Source: Dallia pectoralis (Eukaryota; Chordata; Actinopteri; Esociformes; Umbridae). From it: a DNA stretch of 64,000 nt. The translations under genes were made by a program, and so were the position numbers. The notes under the pieces are model-generated. The model was given only the letters and a program-made list of their open reading frames with translations. It searched no databases and had not been told where the DNA came from. Shown here in pieces: positions 1 through 11,883 of this stretch; position 1 is the first letter of the stretch, and every line of letters begins with the position of its first letter. The stretch lies in contig CM055753.1 in assembly GCA_029465975.1 (NCBI GenBank), positions 8,586,821-8,650,820 of the forward strand, given 5' to 3'.

Positions 1-87
1 AGAGACACAGAGAGAGAGAGACAGAGAGAGAGAGGGAGAGGGTGAGAGAGAGAGAAACGGAGAGAGAGAGGGGGAGAGAGAGAGAGT
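1..87. repeat. (AG)n purine microsatellite, impure
   Basis: Nearly uninterrupted AG dinucleotides with a few GGG and CA interruptions, lying about 300 bp upstream of the scrt1 start codon in the promoter or 5' UTR region. Confidence 0.9.
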
Positions 88-391
88 GGAAGCAGATCTC
101 TCCGGACTGCTGTCCAGTGCTGAATCTCTTCTGCCTCTACATGCAGGCTTACAGTAGGAGCTATCCGGTGCTGAAGTTGCATTTCTGACCGGCGGAACCC
201 GGCGCACCGCCGCACGGAACACGGACACGTCCTCGGGCTTATTGTCGTCCGTGCCGCGGCATCTATTCACACATTCCGTATAGACGCTGTTCTGCCCGTC
301 TGCGCCGCGCACATATTCCTTGGCCGTGCATGAGGAGTGACGGACGTGCGTGCCCACCGGACCGGAGTGTTGTTTCGCACCGCGCACAACC
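88..391 (+). promoter_or_regulatory. scrt1: scrt1 5' flank / probable 5' UTR
   Basis: GC-rich DNA with several CpG-dense stretches runs from the AG microsatellite to the scrt1 ATG at 392. I see no convincing TATA box. An in-frame open stretch runs upstream to 350 but starts with a non-ATG codon. The ATG at 392 opens the SNAG motif, so the upstream part is untranslated. The transcription start cannot be placed from sequence alone. Confidence 0.5.
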
Positions 392-2092
392 ATGCCCAGG
401 TCCTTTTTGGTGAAAAAGGTCAAGCTCGATGGTTTCTCATCCGCCGATCTGGAGAGCCACTACGGCAGGTCGCGGACCGACCTCAGCCTGCGCTTTCACG
501 AGAAAGGTAAACCTGTTAGAATGCGCTGCACTTGGGTCGGATTTAATCTGATAAATGTGCATGTGACGTTGCGTGGTCCTCTGTGTGCGCTTGCATTATG
601 CGTTTACTGTACATCATTGCGTGCGTGCAGCTTGTTGAACATCTGACCTCACATTGCAGCCTAGATCCAACGCACGGTCACATGCATTTTGTGTCAACTC
701 TGCACATTTTCCCAGGCAGGGAAATTTCACGGGGTGAGACACCCTGTGGAGCTCCCACATCACCCCACAAGTGTGCAACATACTGTAGATTATAATGCGC
801 ATCCGGTATATCCTCCTATTTAAGGAGAAATGAGGAAAAGGGAGTCTGTCTTGGTCATATTCCAGACATTATTTACGCTCTATAAAGCACCCACCGCGCG
901 CGCGCACACACTTGCATAACCAGACTATGTTTATTCCGGAAGTGCACTTATAGAATATGCACGCATGTTAATTTCGGTTTGGGGTTCTGGGGTACCGCCG
1001 CCCTGCATGCGAGCGCGCACTGTGCGCACGTTCAGCGGTGCACATGCATCGACCCATATTCCAAAATGCAATTATAACTGAAGTGATATTATTCCCCCCC
1101 CCGCCTTTGTCCTTAAATGGGCTAGCACACTAATTGAAATGGAGAGATATTGATTTTTTTCTGGCGGAGTGATGTAGAAAAAGACCTTCACGAGAAGTCA
1201 ATGTCTTTCAACCCAGATCTCCTGGAACTGTAAATTACTGAAATAATAGAGTAAAAAAATCAAGCCTTGCATAGGTTCAGACAATTAATGTGAATTGGGC
1301 TCTGAGAATCAGTCGAGCAGCTCACACACATCATTGAATTCGTCTGTTGTTCTTTTCAACGCTACAGGGTACATCAGGGACTACATGACCCCGTCTGTCT
1401 ACGACGGCGAAAGTGACAATGGCATCAAAGTGCCCTCCCCTAGTCCCATGTACGACGGCCTCCACAGCGACTACGGCACACCGGACTCGGACCGGCCCGA
1501 CAGCCCGCGGTCGGAGATCTCGTCCGGCTACATCAACGGGGACACCGCCGTGAGCGAGGGCTACACCGTCGACGCCTTCTTCATCACCGACGGGCGGTCG
1601 AGGAGGAAAGCCATCAGCAGCCCGCGGACCGTACAGCGCCACACGTGCAACGAGTGCGGCAAGACGTACGCCACGTCCTCCAACCTCAGCCGGCACAAGC
1701 AGACCCACCGGAGTCTGGAGAGTAAGATGGCCAAGAAGTGTCCCACCTGCGGGAAGGTGTACGTGTCCATGCCCGCCATGGCCATGCACCTGCTCACGCA
1801 CGACCTCAAGCACAAGTGCGACGTATGCAGCAAGGCGTTCAGCCGACCCTGGCTCCTGCAGGGCCACATGCGCTCGCACACCGGGGAGAAACCGTTCGGC
1901 TGCGCCCACTGCGGGAAGGCGTTCGCCGACCGCTCCAACCTGCGCGCGCACATGCAGACGCACTCCGCCTTCAAGCACTACAAGTGCAAACGATGCAACA
2001 AGACCTTCGCCCTGAAGTCCTACCTGAACAAGCACTACGAGTCGGCCTGCTTCAAAGGCGAGTTCTCGCCGATGAGCTCCATCGACGACTGA
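392..2092 (+). CDS. scrt1: Scratch family C2H2 zinc-finger repressor, scrt1-type (2 exons)
   Basis: Spliced coding sequence 392-506 plus 1368-2092 gives 279 aa. Scratch proteins are Snail-superfamily nuclear repressors of neuronal differentiation that bind E-box DNA and recruit corepressors through an N-terminal SNAG domain. Seen here: SNAG MPRSFLVKK at residues 1-9; the Scratch-specific block with GYINGD and DAFFITDGRSRRK at about 92-119; five zinc fingers at about 132-152, 163-183, 189-209, 217-237 and 245-266, the last of C2HC form ending in HYESAC. The donor is AAAG/gtaaac and the acceptor is gctacag/GG, in phase 1, joining HEK to GYIRDY. KVKLDGFSSADLES, SEGY and YESACFKG fit SCRT1 better than SCRT2. 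Compared with human SCRT1 as I recall it, the linker before finger 1 is short. Teleosts keep a and b copies of scrt1; I cannot decide which this is. No frame damage is visible. Confidence 0.95.
507..1367 (+). other. scrt1: scrt1 intron 1 (861 bp, phase 1)
   Basis: A GT donor at 507 (gtaaac) and an AG acceptor ending at 1367 after the tract ttgttcttttcaacgctac. An in-frame open stretch runs back from exon 2 to about 1295, but the Scratch homology begins only at the acceptor. The intron holds short alternating CG/CA tracts near 895-910 and a C run near 1096. Confidence 0.85.
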
Positions 2093-3550
2093 CTTCTGAA
2101 TTCGAGCCTACTGCGCTCTGCGAACGAGCGGAACTTCTTCCAGCGTCATCCCCGTGCTCTTCACTCGACAACCTGTTCCACGATGACGACAGCGCCGTTT
2201 GTTCTCTGCTGCAGCAGACGACACCACTAAGGACATGTTGGATTACGCATGTAGCTTACCTAACGTTTTTTCCATGGGCAATCCACCCTTGATCCTATGA
2301 CAACAACAACAACAACAACAACAACTCGTTCAAGTATTATGAGCCGAAATATCATGTTTCCACACTCACAGGACATTAAAAATGTCTTTAATTTCTCTCA
2401 AAGGTCAAACCTTTTTTAAGTATTGGACTATGTTGTACTGCTTCCACCTGGCCACAAACGTGTTCTACATTGAGGTAAACCTTTATTTATTAATTTACGT
2501 TAATTTTACTATGAGTTCGTCTAGAATCTTCATTTGCACTTTATTTTGTCGTTGTTTTTGCAAGCCTTCGTCATGAATATGCCAAAGCATTTGCCACTTT
2601 CTGAATATCTTCTTATTTTTGTTTGCCACTTTATGAACATATTGCATGCAAAAAATGATACTAATGAAATCTATGCCAATTTTACGAAGCTTTGGATTTT
2701 TGCCAAAATCTAGTTAGCGTCCGTCGGCAATATTTCTTGGGAGTATTCTCATAAGGAGATATAGAGCAATAACGCATGGTATTGGTGAAATATACATGAC
2801 TAATAACTAGAACATTTTTAACACATCATCATTTTATCCAATACTCTTAGTAGTCATACGAAAACGTAATATCAGGGAAATATCAGTGTGGTATTTATGG
2901 ATAGACCCAAGGGGTGGGGGCGAGAGAGGGTTCCTTTTGTGAACGGTTGCACTGACTGCCTCGTATTTATCGTAGTCTTAGAACGTCTAGGCTTCTGGTG
3001 CGGATGGTTCCGAGCAATCCAGAACATCTCGCCACCCAGTATGCGGAACAAACGCCCGAGGCCCAAAGGGGGCGACCCCCACGTCCCATATGTCGCGGGT
3101 GAACCAGGTTTTCGGGGTACCTCCTTAGAAAACGTTGCACAAAACAGGGCTCAACGATGATTAACACAATAAGATGACCCAACTCTAGCCATGACAAAGT
3201 CCACTCATCCTATGAAAGCACTTCCTCGAACGAACACTTCAACTTTTTAAAGATGGTAGCACAAATATAGATTCAGGTAGAAAGGCCTTGTATTAGCTGA
3301 AACCTCTGTTGTTTTTGTACTACGATGATCAAAGGGAACTGTTTATCGCTAGACGCCTTGTACATATAACCGTTTGATGAATCTAATATTTCTACAAGCT
3401 GTAAAAAAAAATCAAATGAATCTTATTTCTGGAGTTCTTTTCCCTGGGATTTTTATGCCCAGCATTTGAACGATGTTAAAGCACAAGGACACTGGGCATT
3501 TTGTCTCACTTCATAATAAAAACGTGAATAAAGACCTAATACGATGCAGT
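2093..3550 (+). other. scrt1: probable scrt1 3' UTR with candidate poly(A) signals
   Basis: AT-rich DNA without a supported ORF follows the stop codon. A (CAA)n run lies at about 2300-2325. Candidate poly(A) signals are ATTAAA near 2375, AATAAA at 3515-3520 and AATAAA at 3527-3532, the last followed by a GT-containing stretch (gtccatgtgttt). A transcript of about 1.4 kb of 3' UTR is inferred; the end used is not known. The segment at about 2885-3160 is more GC-rich than its surroundings and is not recognised. Confidence 0.45.
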
Positions 3551-3790
3551 CCATGTGTTTCTAAACCTTACAGGGAAATCTGCTGATGTGGAATACGTAT
3601 AATCGCATGTTACTGACATGCCAAAGTGTTTGATGTCTGTGATTCTTTGTGGTTGATTTGTACGTTGTTAGATTGTGTCCGGTTGAAAAAAATCGAGAAT
3701 GCAGCAGGTTACTGCAATGACAAGCACTGTTGAATGCTATTGTACTCAATGCAAGCTGGACTCAAAACGCACATCTGTTGCTTTGAAAGG

Positions 3791-4329
3791 CTGCATTGGG
3801 GTGTACAGCCTGCTGCATTGGGGTGTACAGCCTGCTGCATTGGGGTGTACAGCCTGCTGCATTGGGGTGTACAGCCTGCTGCATTGGGGTGTACAGCCTG
3901 CTGCATTGGGGTGTACAGCCTGCTGCATTGGGGTGTACAGCCTGCTGCATTGGGGTGTACAGCCTGCTGCATTGGGGTGTACTGCCTGCTGCATTGGGGT
4001 GTACAGCCTGCTGCATTGGGGTGTACAGCCTGCTGCATTGGGGTGTATACAGCCTGCTGCATTGGGGTGTACAGCCTGCTGCATTGGGGTGTACAGCCTG
4101 CTGCATTGGGGTGTACAGCCTGCTGCATTGGGGTGTACTGCCTGCTGCATTGGGGTGTACAGCCTGCTGCATTGGGGTGTACAGCCTGCTGCATTGGGGT
4201 GTACAGCCTGCTGCGTTGGGGTGTACAGCTTGCTGCATTGGGGTGTACAGCCTGCTGCATTGGGGTGTACAGCCTGCTGCATTGGGGTGTACTGCCTGCT
4301 GCATTGGGGTGTACAGCCTGCTGCATTGG
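3791..4329. repeat. 22-bp minisatellite, about 24 copies
   Basis: Tandem copies of ctgcattggggtgtacagcc plus tg. Variants: acagcc to actgcc in several copies, one copy with an extra TA near 4047, one gcgttgg copy near 4213 and one acagctt copy. The unit has no stop in any frame of either strand and its length is not a multiple of three, so all six frames stay open. Those open frames are not evidence for a gene. Confidence 0.97.
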
Positions 4330-4791
4330 GTCTCGCAAGGCAGGGGACAAACGTGACTTCGAAATCAATCCAACCTGGGTGTAGAGGGTCTGCACAAATA
4401 AGGACCCCTGAGAATAACCATATCGACACGAGTGTCACGCGGAGGTCAACAGCTCTCTATTTACTAATGGTGCAACCCGTAACGTTTAATTAGTCACATT
4501 TGAGGCCGGCAGCCAGTGGGTTTTGGTGATGAGGTCATGTCAGTCCTACGACTTTAACCTTGAACAGACACGCGCACTGTGACCCGGGCAAAACCCAGCC
4601 TATGGGCTTCCTCTCCAAGGTCCCGCTGAACCCGCTGTCTCTCTACCACACTATAAAGAGGCAGCTTCTATAAAGCTCCACTATAAAGAGGCAGCTTCAA
4701 AGCGTCTCGAGAAGATTGACTGCAAACAACAGGTTTATTGCTGGTTAGATCATGTGGACGGTGCCTCACTTCACACACACGTGGGCGCGCG

Positions 4792-4828
<37 letters not shown>

Positions 4829-5690
4829 ATCATTAGAGCATTGAGACTTTTGCCGTTTTTAGGCGTTAGACATGAATACGATGACACGGAGATATATAGA
4901 GCAAGAGCGGAACGAGGAAGCGTCAGAGAGTGACGCAGAGAGGCCGCAAAGAGCGTTTGTAGTTCTTTCAGCGCATGCTGCCTGTGTGTTTCTGAATAAC
5001 TGGGCAGTGTGCTTTGAGCAGGTTACACTTCGCAAGTGTGCTGCCAAGGTCAAGGTCATTAGCAGTGATGCTGCGTTAAATGACTTGTCACATCTGTCGA
5101 GGTTGCAAATCCGTCTATGTTCTCCCTCTTTCTCTTCTGACGAGACCTGATTTGGTGAGGGGAAGCAATGGAAGGTTACTGTGGTGATGAGTAATTTGAG
5201 GAAAGGTGCAATGCACACAGAGACTGTGAGCACCCCCCCCCCGGGCACCAGCCCCCACCCCCGCGCAGAGACATGAGTCACAACCTATATTATGCTGGAA
5301 GGCCAAAAGTGCACAGTCTTCCCACTGCCTGTGTGACAGTTTAAAAATATCTAACAGTGATGTCACTAGCCGCACAGATCCCTCATGCGAACGCTCACGA
5401 ACGTCACTAATTCAGCTGCGTGTGTCTGTTTCTTTGCGGGTGTGTGTGGGTGCCTGTTTGAGAGCCTGTGCGTGTGTGTGTGTGTGTGTGAGTGTGAGTG
5501 TGAATTTGCACTCTTGAAAACGGGTGCAACCGTGTAAGTATTTCACCACAGTTCCTCAAACCAGAAAACCTGTGAGATTCCCGCTCTAATCAGCGTCATC
5601 GCCTCTCCTTATTGGTTGAGGTGAAGGGCAGCTTCCCCCCCCCAGATATTAGACTGTATGTTAGACAAAGTCTTCCAAGAACACTTCTGT
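4330..5690. other. intergenic, no gene recognised; TATAAAG cluster and microsatellites
   Basis: Holds a 20-bp direct duplication (actataaagaggcagcttc at about 4650 and 4680) with three TATAAAG motifs, a CA run (4794-4826), a C run at about 5233 and GT at 5467-5492. ORFs of up to 140 codons here are composition noise without a recognisable domain. Confidence 0.6.
4794..4826. repeat. (CA)n microsatellite
   Basis: Pure CA dinucleotide run of about 33 bp. Confidence 0.95.
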
Positions 5691-5800
5691 CTCTCTCTCC
5701 TCCCCTTTTCTCCCCACCCCTCCCACTCTCTGATTGTCTCTACCCCTCTCCTCCTCCATCTCTCCCTTCCACTCTTCTCTTGTCTCTCTCTCTCTTATCC
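5690..5800. repeat. CT-rich pyrimidine tract
   Basis: Strongly strand-asymmetric CT/CCT run with few purines. Confidence 0.8.
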
Positions 5801-6420
5801 TACGCCCTGAGCCATAAGGCGATAGACAGTGACACTTTGATTAAACTAGCTGTGATCCGGAGTCGAGGCTAGCTCGCGAGGTTCCCCCACCAGAGGGGAC
5901 CCGTGTCGACCGCTGCCCGGCACGATCTGAATCCGGAAAGTTATTGCCGACCATGAAAGTCCCACTCGCCTCGTGTCACATGCCATTTCCCCCCGAAAAG
6001 GCCATGATTAATGAAATGACTCATCGCGCCTGCGATATTATGGAAATTAATCCATTAATTCTTGTGAATCAGTTGTTCGCTCGCTCTGGACGGTCGAGTA
6101 CATCCCGGGCGTCGGGAGGGAATATCAATTTCACTGTCAAACGCAAAGCCTCACACAGTCAAATTCATTGGCCACTATAGCTTTGCTGGCTGTCTTCCCC
6201 TGGGGAATTTACACGGTGACAATCAAAGTGTCTGGGATGTTTTATCTCCGTCATTATTACCGATGGCCTCTGTCATCTGCTGTATTTGCCTCTGTCTCTA
6301 CCGTGCCTTATACGGAACTCAGACAGCTGACCCTTCACCTGGAACAGACCTCAGACGACCGACCTTTGACATGTAGTGCTTGTCTGAAGCATTAGCTATT
6401 GTGTCTAAAGAGGAATAACA
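5801..6420. other. unique DNA, candidate conserved non-coding element
   Basis: Unique sequence rich in TAAT cores (for example gattaatgaaatgactcatc and attaatccattaattc at about 6005-6062) with an AP-1-like TGACTCA at about 6018. It lies 4 kb downstream of a neurodevelopmental transcription factor gene. No ORF with a domain. Regulatory function is inference only. Confidence 0.3.
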
Positions 6421-6423
6421 TAG

Positions 6424-6735
6424 GAGTGAAAGAAAGAGAGAGCGAAAAAAGAGGAGATGACAGAGAATGAGAAAGTGAACGAGTGAAAGAAAAGAGGAGA
6501 GAGGGAGAGATTAAATAAATGAGAAATGAGCAGAGGATATAGTACAGGTCTGAGAGAAAGAAAAGAAGAAGTGAAAGAAAGGAAGATAGAAAAAGAAAGA
6601 AAGAGGAAAGGATAGAGAATTAAAGAGAGACCAGGGGAGGAGAGAGAATGTGATCGAAAAGAGGACTTAGAGAAATGAGGGGAGAAAGCACAAGAGGAAA
6701 GACGACTGAGAGAGAGAGAGAGAGAGAGAATAGAA
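6424..6735. repeat. GA-rich purine tract
   Basis: About 310 bp of AG/AAAG/GAGA-rich sequence on the + strand, ending in a clean (GA)n run at about 6709-6729. Confidence 0.85.
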
Positions 6736-6882
6736 AACAGACGGGTAGACCCAGAGAGTGGAGAGGGTCTTGACTCGATGCTGTGGTTTCCTCCTGGGTA
6801 CCGGGTAATTGTGCTGGGAGAACAGCATCAGCACAGGCCATTAGTTAAACAGCAAACATGTGCAGGTAGAACAAGCCACGTG

Positions 6883-7029
<147 letters not shown>

Positions 7030-7722
7030 GCACAAATCTTAAAGAGAACAAATAAAACTACACGTTTAAGTTACATTTGCTACATCGCCCCATACATCGC
7101 CTTTTCAGTCCCAAGGTTTCTCCCCGCACAGCGCACATCGATGTGACATCATCTACAAGACAGGGGACCGCGGCCGTTGTCAGGACGCGTGTCACGCGCG
7201 TTTCCACGGTAAGGTTAGAGAAGCAGACTGTTCTGAATGTGTTCGGGAGTCACGCGCAGCATGAATGTGACGGTGCGGGAGGTGAGATCACACATTGGGC
7301 TGGCAGTTACGGCGCGTCTTGCTTTAGCCTAAAGGCACGCCAAGGTTCAAACACTGTTCAAAACCATTCGAAACCACTCAAACACCATGAGTGTTTGCTC
7401 CAGTCTGCCTGGGGAGAAAGTCGAGACGAGGTGTGCGGCTTTTGAAGCTATCTGGTTCGCCCCGCAAAGCCAGGCACACCCAATCAAGCACCACCAGAGT
7501 GTTTTGAGGAATGGCTTCAGTAGTATTTGAACCCGGGTCCGCCTTCACAAGAGCTTTTGCGTGTTCAGTTTAGATCAGAGCAGAGAGGAGGAGATGTGAG
7601 AAGTGTCGAACCGGGGCAAGCAACTGGTGCATTTAGCGCTATCTGACTACTGGTGTGTGCACTCAGTCGTACAGGACAATTTAGCGCTGTGTGTGCTCGC
7701 CCATCCGAGAACTGTCTATCAC
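7030..7722. other. intergenic, no gene recognised
   Basis: Unique DNA with moderate CpG content. A 122-codon ORF at 7077-7445 has no recognisable domain and I do not treat it as a gene. At about 7528-7542 a weak reverse B-box-like string is present, but without an A box. Confidence 0.5.
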
Positions 7723-7723
7723 C

Positions 7724-7830
7724 CCCCCCACACGCACCACCACCACCACCACACACACATGCACACACACACACGCGCACACACACACACACACATACAC
7801 ACACACACGTACACACACACAAACACATTC
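7724..7830. repeat. (CAC)n/(CA)n compound microsatellite
   Basis: A CAC trinucleotide run followed by CA dinucleotides with GC and TA interruptions. Confidence 0.93.
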
Positions 7831-9615
7831 TGTTGTCAGCTCAAAATAATGACTTATATCACCTCCCAAGTTTTTTTTTCAATTCATCCCAATGGTTATG
7901 ATGTACTGTGCTCCTTCACTCTTGTTGTGTTCTCTGTTCAACTATATATATTTTGTGATATCCTGTGGATAAGCGCAACAACGAACTTGTCCTTAATTAA
8001 GCAAAATCGCTGTTCGATGTTCACATGTCCACATGTCCTGTATGAATGTGGACATTTTAAAAATAACTTGGGGTAGTATTCAATGCTGTCATGAGAGTGT
8101 CCAGGAAAAGTTACAGGAAGCAACAAATGAATGAGACTAAAATACCTTTCGCGTGTGCACTATTATACTGTAGAAACGTTCAACTGAATTCAAAAAAACG
8201 TATAATGGTTTGTCATTGGTGGACATAGTCAAATGGAATAAAACAGCCTCGGAGCTGTCTGCAATCCGCAGATTGGCTTATCCGGTTCAAAGCCCTTTGA
8301 CAATTCCGCGTTAACTGCACTGTCAGAAGAAGACTAATCAATCAGAGAAGTAGTTCGGTGACGTGAAAAGATCAATACGCCTACTCAGAGCTGCCTGACC
8401 GAAGCAAAAAACATGTTAGACAAATGTTCTCGCTTTAAGTCGGTGGCATCAATCTTCAAACATAATTATCTAGGAAAAACCACAGCCAATCTAACATTCA
8501 CCCACCCCAATTACATTGCAGTCGGCGTGGAGCTAGCTACAGGATTTAAATAATCTCATCCGTATTGTAATATGAAGTGCTTTTTTTGTCACAATGCGAA
8601 TATCTTGCTGTTGTCGATGCGCGCCGTCGTTGAAACCGTTTTATATGCGCCAGCTTTTTAGCGTAACGTAATCTCATTCAGCAAGTGAGTTGAAGGATTT
8701 CTGAACGTTTTTTTAGACACTCAGCCTGTGAGGCGAATGCTGGCTGGGTTGTTAAGTAAATAACAAACCAAAGGGTCAGTTTAGAATTGAAATCACATAA
8801 CAATATTTTGGTGTACTGCCCCTTTAAATAACCGTGAAGATGAATTAAATGAAAGTGTATAGATAGCAGTTACACTTTATAGCTCTATTGTGGATTGTAC
8901 TGGAAGAAACCGAAAGGAAAAGTAATATCAACTTATTATATGCTTAATATGTTACACAAAATATGACACAGGAATACACAGGTTTTCACAGATTTACGGA
9001 GTTCAAAGTAAAAATATTAACTATGATATAAAATAGTTCCTGAACTTCCTGCTAGATGTGCTTTAAACAAAACCCAATCTTGAAGAAACTGAGCTGCCAC
9101 CAATTTAAAGGATTTATATTGTCAACCAAGCCTGAAGACATAAACAACTTCCCTTTTTTTAACCGTTGGATTATACTTTTCAGAGCACTCAGTTTTGTTG
9201 TGTCACGATGCCGCCATTTATACTTGCACTGAAACCACAAGTGTTTTTTCCCGAACGCACTCTTAAAGACACAAATGTTCAGTAAAAATACGCACTGTGG
9301 TTGCTCTTACGTTTTTGAAACCCTTTCCGGGCGTCAAAACAACTACATTGTTTACATCCAAAGCCCACGAGCAGGCCAGGGCAGCTCAAGCACACTTCGT
9401 GGATCCGTAACACAAATGTGCGTTGTGTCTGTTCTTCCAGAGCGGTTGGTACCTGTGTGTACGATATGTCAACAACACCATGGTAAGGCTTGAACAAAAT
9501 CCACTCAGTGTCCATTTTAGTTGAGTCATTTTTACAGGGCGAGCGCAGTAGCTAGGCAAATATTTTCAAAAGCATGAGAAATGCTTCCGTCAGGGGTAGA
9601 GAGAGAGCGTGCTTG
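7831..9615. other. intergenic AT-rich unique DNA, no gene recognised
   Basis: About 1.8 kb without tandem repeats. Several CCAAT/ATTGG boxes occur at about 8210-8345. No ORF exceeds about 80 codons with plausible composition. No element is recognised. Confidence 0.5.
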
Positions 9616-9660
9616 AGTGTGTGTGTGTGTGTGTGTGGTGGGGGGTGGTGGGGGGTGGTG
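9616..9660. repeat. (GT)n followed by GGGGGTGGT tandem copies
   Basis: A GT run followed by three near copies of ggtggtgggg. Confidence 0.9.
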
Positions 9661-9961
9661 ACCCAGTTTAGATGACATGCAGCTTGCTAAAGCAGCCAGA
9701 CCAGTATGGGTATTCGTTAGCTGCACATCCACATCACCCAGCACTATTTCTGCGGGTTTACAGTGCCTGTACCTAGTTTTACACCGCAGACACAATCCGG
9801 CTCCTCTACCAGCTGAACTGCGGAGGCTTAATTGTGAGAGATGAACTGAAAACGGCACACAGCCAACTCCTTTTGATTGGTTATTTGCAGTGTTGAAAGA
9901 GGCTTCTAGATTAGCCTGGGGGTTGCATGTCTAATCAGTCTGAAGATGACAAGTGCACTAT

Positions 9962-10626
9962 GACTGTCTACTCTGTTAGCGACTGTCTACTCTGTTAGCG
10001 ACTGTCTACTCTGTTAGCGACTGTCTACTCTGTTAGCGACTGTATACTCTGTTAGCGACTGTCTACTCTGTTAGCGACTGTATACTCTGTTAGCGACTGT
10101 CTACTCTGTTAGCGACTGTATACTCTGTTAGCGACTGTATACTCTGTTAGCGACTGTCTACTCTGTTAGCGACTGTCTACTCTGTTAGCGACTGTCTACT
10201 CTGTTAGCGACTGTCTACTCTGTTAGCGACTGTCTACTCTGTTAGCGACTGTCTACTCTGTTAGCGACTGTATACTCTGTTAGCGACTGTATACTCTGTC
10301 TGTGACTGTCTACTCTGTTAGCGACTGTCTACTCTGTTAGCGACTGTCTACTCTGTCTGTGACTGTCTACTCTGTTAGCGACTGTCTACTCTGTTAGCGA
10401 CTGTATACTCTGTCTGTGACTGTCTACTCTGTCTCTGTGACTGTCTACTATGTCTGTGACTGTCTGCTCTGTATGTGACTGTATACTCTGTCTCTGTGAC
10501 TGTCTACTCTGTATGAATCTGTGACTGTCTACTCTGTATGAATCTGTGACTGTATACTCTGACTGTATCTGTGACTGTATACTCTGACTGAATCTGTGAC
10601 TGTTTACTCTGATTGAATCGGTGATA
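9962..10626. repeat. 19-bp minisatellite, about 35 copies, decaying at its 3' edge
   Basis: The unit gactgtctactctgttagc repeats almost perfectly from 9962 to about 10300, with tcta/tata variants. It then passes into gactgtctactctgtctgt forms and longer degenerate units containing gaatctgt up to about 10626. Confidence 0.95.
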
Positions 10627-11305
10627 GTTTAAGCCGAAAAGAGCGAGCACTTGCAACAACAGGATATAAATGAGTCAGTGAAATGCAGATTCCACGGTTT
10701 TAGTGAACTTCGAATGGCCAAGGCTTTTTCTGCCATTCGCACAGCTGTTACTGAAAACACTGAAACAGCGTTTCATGCGACGGTCATGTAGAGGCAAAAA
10801 CCCATTAGCAGGAGGCTTCCTGCGAGAGACCTTGGGATCTGTAGTCTTACATGCGACATGCAACTACAGAAAAATAACTCCTCATACCTCACGGATACTT
10901 AAACGCAAGGACTCAGTCGTGATCCAGTAACTCCGGGGTGAATGACGTTTGAGAAAAGGGATGCCAAGAGTCGCCGACTCAATCCGAATCTGATGGTCGC
11001 TCATTCACGTGGCCCTGTAACGAGAAGGGAAGTGAACGGAAAGGTGGATGAAAGAACTCCATTTCCTAAAATTACATCATTCATCGGGATTCGAAGGCTT
11101 CACAAGGTCCTACTGTATCTAGGCCAAGAAGCTTGTATTAGTTAACCAAATGTAATGCAGCAAGTTTGGCTGCATGAGTAATATTATATCTCTATGTATC
11201 TACAGTATTCGCCTGTCTACGCATGTATGCATATTTCTATACAATTTCTATCATGAATTATTATTATTTCATACCCTCTGTCCCCCCTTCAATGTCCAAG
11301 ACCCT
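10627..11305. other. intergenic unique DNA, no gene recognised
   Basis: Unique sequence between two minisatellites. Short ORFs of 60-75 codons occur on both strands without domains. Confidence 0.5.
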
Positions 11306-11307
11306 TA

Positions 11308-11880
11308 AGAGACACACCTCCAGTCTCAGAGACACACCTCCAGTCTCAGAGACACACCTCCAGTCTCAGAGACACACCTCCAGTCTCAGAGACACACCTC
11401 CAGTCTCAGAGACACACCTCCAGTCTCAGAGACACACCTCCAGTCTCAGAGACACACCTCCAGTCTCAGAGATACACCTCCAGTCTCAGAGACACACCTC
11501 CAGTCTCAGAGACACACCTCCAGTCTCAGAGACACACCTCCAGTCTCAGAGACACACCTCCAGTCTCAGAGACACACCTCCAGTCTCAGAGATACACCTC
11601 CAGTCTCAGAGACACACCTCCAGTCTCAGAGATACACCTCCAGTCTCAGAGACACACCTCCAGTCTCAGAGACACACCTCCAGTCTCAGAGACACACCTC
11701 CAGTCTCAGAGACACACCTCCAGTCTCAGAGACACACCTCCAGTCTCAGAGACACACCTCCAGTCTCAGAGATACACCTCCAGTCTCAGAGACACACCTC
11801 CTGTCTCAGAGACACACCTCCAGTCTCAGAGACACACCTCCAGTCTCAGAGACACACCTCCTGTCTCAGAGACACACCTC
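11308..11880. repeat. 20-bp minisatellite, about 28.7 copies
   Basis: Exact 20-bp periodicity of agagacacacctccagtctc. Most copies are identical; variants are gatacacc in five copies and cctcctgtctc in two near the 3' end. A 262-codon + frame crosses it (a 20-residue repeat with SQRHTSSLRDTPPVSETHLQ), but it has no non-repeat domain. Confidence 0.97.
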
Positions 11881-11883
11881 CAC

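Noticed and set aside
1295..1367. N-terminal extension of scrt1 exon 2 (MGSENQ...)
   Set aside because: Intronic: homology to Scratch starts exactly at the acceptor, and exon 1 supplies the SNAG domain.
1331..2035. 234-codon - strand ORF opposite scrt1 exon 2
   Set aside because: Mirror of a GC-rich zinc-finger exon; no domain; scrt1 fully explains the sequence.
392..2092. Assignment as scrt2 or snail
   Set aside because: SCRT1-specific strings (KVKLDGFSSADLES, GYINGD, SEGY, YESACFKG) and the five-finger layout favour scrt1.
11308..11880. CRISPR-like regular repeats
   Set aside because: Head-to-tail tandem copies without spacers in a vertebrate genome; ordinary minisatellite. The same holds for the other arrays.
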